A stretch of DNA of 44,074 nucleotides from an uncultured Chloroflexota bacterium (GTDB lineage: Bacteria; Chloroflexota; Dehalococcoidia; Lucifugimonadales; UBA826): contig CAJWPE010000006.1 of the NCBI GenBank assembly GCA_913045625.1, positions 1-44,074 on the forward strand, given 5' to 3'. The position numbers and the translations under genes are program-made. The notes under the pieces are model-generated. The model saw only the letters and a list, made by a program, of their open reading frames with translations, was not told the DNA's origin and did no database searches. Below are positions 42,633-44,074 of this stretch, one piece after another. The number at the start of each line of letters is the position of its first letter. The first letter of the stretch is position 1.

Positions 42633-43751
42633 TTAATATTTTCTAAACAAATTTCCCCATCTAGTTTGCATAGCTTTATTTATTCTTTGTTTCCCAATAA
42701 ATCTCAACCAATATTCATTGTGATATAAATTTGATGCAACATAAGCTAATGGTGTAATTGGTGACCTGAGTAAAGCTTTTTCTAAAGGCTTAAGAGGACC
42801 CCAATAAATCATTTTTTGTCCTTGGCTTGCAAAGGTATTACCTCTTTGAAAACCCCAATCCACATTATCTATATCTTCACCAATGATATTTATTTTAGAT
42901 AAATCACCACATCCTAAACCCTCTTCGTGAGCTATTCTTATGAAATCTATGGACATTGGGTCAAAACCCATCATACTAGCAGAGACAGCATCAATGGCTA
43001 CCTGATCAGAACTAGCTAATATGACATTTTTTTCATGCCATTGCATAGCCCTAGGGCCAGGTCCAGACCCAGCAAAAGTACCATCTGTTACAGCAAAAAT
43101 ACCTGGATGAATTTCTTTTTGAATTCGAAGCAAATCCACTAAAGTTTCATGAATGACAGAATGAGTCCAATGACGTTGAAAATTTAACAATCCACCAAAA
43201 GCATTTTTCATAGCGCCTGTAATGGTAGTAAAAACATGAGTTTTCATAGTGGGAAGATGAATAATGTTTTTACCAATTAAATGTTTTGGGATATTAATTC
43301 CTTCAGAAAAAATTTCATCTAAAACCAACATTTTTTCTGAAGGTTGAAATGGTATCCATTCTTCATCTTCCAAGAAAACACTATCAAGTTCGTGTATATG
43401 TTCTACATGAGTATGCTTATTGTTCCTAGCACCTTCCTTGGCGTCAACTACAACTGTTCCGTTGTGAGTAGGAATAATATTTTGAAACCCATCATCCTTT
43501 AAAGTTTGTATTACACCATCAAGCTGCCATGGAGATGTTGAACAAGCTGGGTAATAGTGTTGCCATGAAATATTAACTTTTAGTAAAGTCTCCAAATTAG
43601 GAGAAATTACATCTTTGTAACCAGCAGTACGCATTGCAGAACCAATATCTGAAATGATGTTTTCTGGATCAGTTTTAAGTACGGATACAGTAGGGTGAGT
43701 AATAGTTTCAGATTTAATAGAAGAATCTAAATTTTCAGAAGTTTGAAACAT
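42633..43751 (-). CDS. DUF362 family protein
   Basis: 372-residue protein of the DUF362 family (uncharacterised, sometimes ferredoxin-linked). Features are LLKVNISWQHYYPACSTSPWQLDGVIQTL, IIHLPTMKTHVFTTITGAMKNAFGGLL, VTDGTFAGSGPGPRAMQWHEKNVILASSDQVAIDAVSASMMGFDP, and GCGDLSKINIIGED. This copy has no 4Fe-4S ferredoxin motif and no signal peptide. The start overlaps the rpoD stop by one base (TAATG), so it is translated with the main sigma factor. Function is unknown. Confidence 0.9.
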   Translation of the reverse strand: MFQTSENLDSSIKSETITHPTVSVLKTDPENIISDIGSAMRTAGYKDVISPNLETLLKVNISWQHYYPACSTSPWQLDGVIQTLKDDGFQNIIPTHNGTVVVDAKEGARNNKHTHVEHIHELDSVFLEDEEWIPFQPSEKMLVLDEIFSEGINIPKHLIGKNIIHLPTMKTHVFTTITGAMKNAFGGLLNFQRHWTHSVIHETLVDLLRIQKEIHPGIFAVTDGTFAGSGPGPRAMQWHEKNVILASSDQVAIDAVSASMMGFDPMSIDFIRIAHEEGLGCGDLSKINIIGEDIDNVDWGFQRGNTFASQGQKMIYWGPLKPLEKALLRSPITPLAYVASNLYHNEYWLRFIGKQRINKAMQTRWGNLFRKY

Positions 43752-44074
43752 TATGATTCAAGAAAATCTCTTAATTTTTTAGATCTATTAGGATGCCTTA
43801 ATTTCCTCAAAGCTTTAGCTTCGATTTGCCTAATCCTTTCCCTAGTGACTCCAAAATCTCTTCCGACCTCTTCTAAAGTCCTGCTTTTGCCATCTTCTAA
43901 TCCAAACCGTAATTCCAAAACTCGAGCTTCTCTATCATTCAAAGTATCTAGAACATCTACAACTTGTTCTCTTAATAACTGGTAGGAAGCTGCTTCAACA
44001 GGAGCTAAAGCATTATTATCAGGAATGAAATCTCCTAAATGACTATCTTCTTCTTCTCCAATAGGAGTTTCAAG
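43751..44074 (-). CDS. rpoD: RNA polymerase sigma factor RpoD, C-terminal part
   Basis: Partial gene: an open frame continues to the window edge, 107 residues visible. It begins in region 3 ([19 protein letters not shown]) and includes region 4: [18 protein letters not shown], then the -35-binding helix-turn-helix [29 protein letters not shown]. This is the primary sigma-70 factor, consistent with the TTGACA/TATAAT-type promoters noted here. The rest lies beyond the window. Confidence 0.95.
   Translation of the reverse strand, partial: LETPIGEEEDSHLGDFIPDNNALAPVEAASYQLLREQVVDVLDTLNDREARVLELRFGLEDGKSRTLEEVGRDFGVTRERIRQIEAKALRKLRHPNRSKKLRDFLES

Noticed and set aside
1-44074. tRNA, rRNA, transposase, phage and toxin-antitoxin genes
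   Set aside because: None is visible; all gaps are under 300 bases and lack cloverleaf-like or conserved RNA patterns. A covariance-model scan would be needed to exclude small RNAs.

Overview
The window is a dense, A+T-rich bacterial chromosome segment (well over half A+T by eye). It uses the standard bacterial code, and TTG and GTG starts are common. No tRNA, rRNA, insertion sequence, phage gene or CRISPR array is visible. The gene set (complex I subunits, NAD kinase, GlmU, RF2, PriA, L19, Tat, lipoyl synthase, ETF, an F420-NADP reductase, SecDF, L25, RpoD) is that of a free-living bacterium with respiratory and F420-linked redox metabolism. NpdG, a PAC2-family protein, a DUF362 protein, an oligopeptide ABC system and the style of the sigma-70 C-terminus together suggest a low-GC Chloroflexota lineage (Dehalococcoidia / SAR202-like marine groups). 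This is inference by eye, at about 50-60% confidence.

Layout. 1-10.3 kb (+): a DUF2007-like small gene, nuoL-nuoM-nuoN, NAD kinase and an ADP-ribose-type Nudix hydrolase in one tight run, then an M20 peptidase, a PAC2 protein, a small DUF2087-like protein and an alpha/beta hydrolase. 10.3-14.3 kb: a small minus-strand gene diverging from an SDR, then glmU, a CorC/HlyC-type CBS protein and an 89-residue unknown, closed by a bidirectional terminator. 14.4-16.2 kb (-): two related collagen-like lipoprotein genes. 16.2-24.6 kb (-): rplS, priA, prfB (which needs a programmed +1 frameshift), a peptide-binding lipoprotein, two permeases and a stand-alone 5'-3' exonuclease. 24.7-27.9 kb: tatA (+) facing rlmD-maf-tatB-tatC (-). 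27.9-30.5 kb: lipA (+), then a minus-strand group of a double zinc-ribbon protein, a methylenetetrahydrofolate-reductase-like protein and two desulforedoxin-like mini-proteins. 30.5-37.1 kb (+): etfB-etfA, an unknown, npdG and def, then secD-secF. 37.1-39.0 kb (-): a zinc alcohol dehydrogenase and a beta-hydroxyacid-dehydrogenase/DUF1932 protein. 39.1-42.5 kb (+): xth, a VIT1/CCC1 membrane protein, a SelA-fold PLP enzyme and rplY. 42.6-44.1 kb (-): a DUF362 gene whose start overlaps the stop of rpoD, which runs off the window.

Three genes shorter than 60 codons (tatA and two desulforedoxin-like proteins) and the true 5' end of prfB were recovered by reading the sequence directly. No stretch above 300 bases lacks a gene. 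Convergent neighbours often overlap or nearly touch, consistent with a streamlined genome.

Most of the content is conserved housekeeping. The parts that look least described are: the divergent zinc-ribbon/MTHFR-like/desulforedoxin group and the etf/F420 group, whose two promoters each carry a similar TTTATA-type palindrome; the paired collagen-like lipoproteins built from a repeated YGSGF module; and a few small conserved-looking unknowns.
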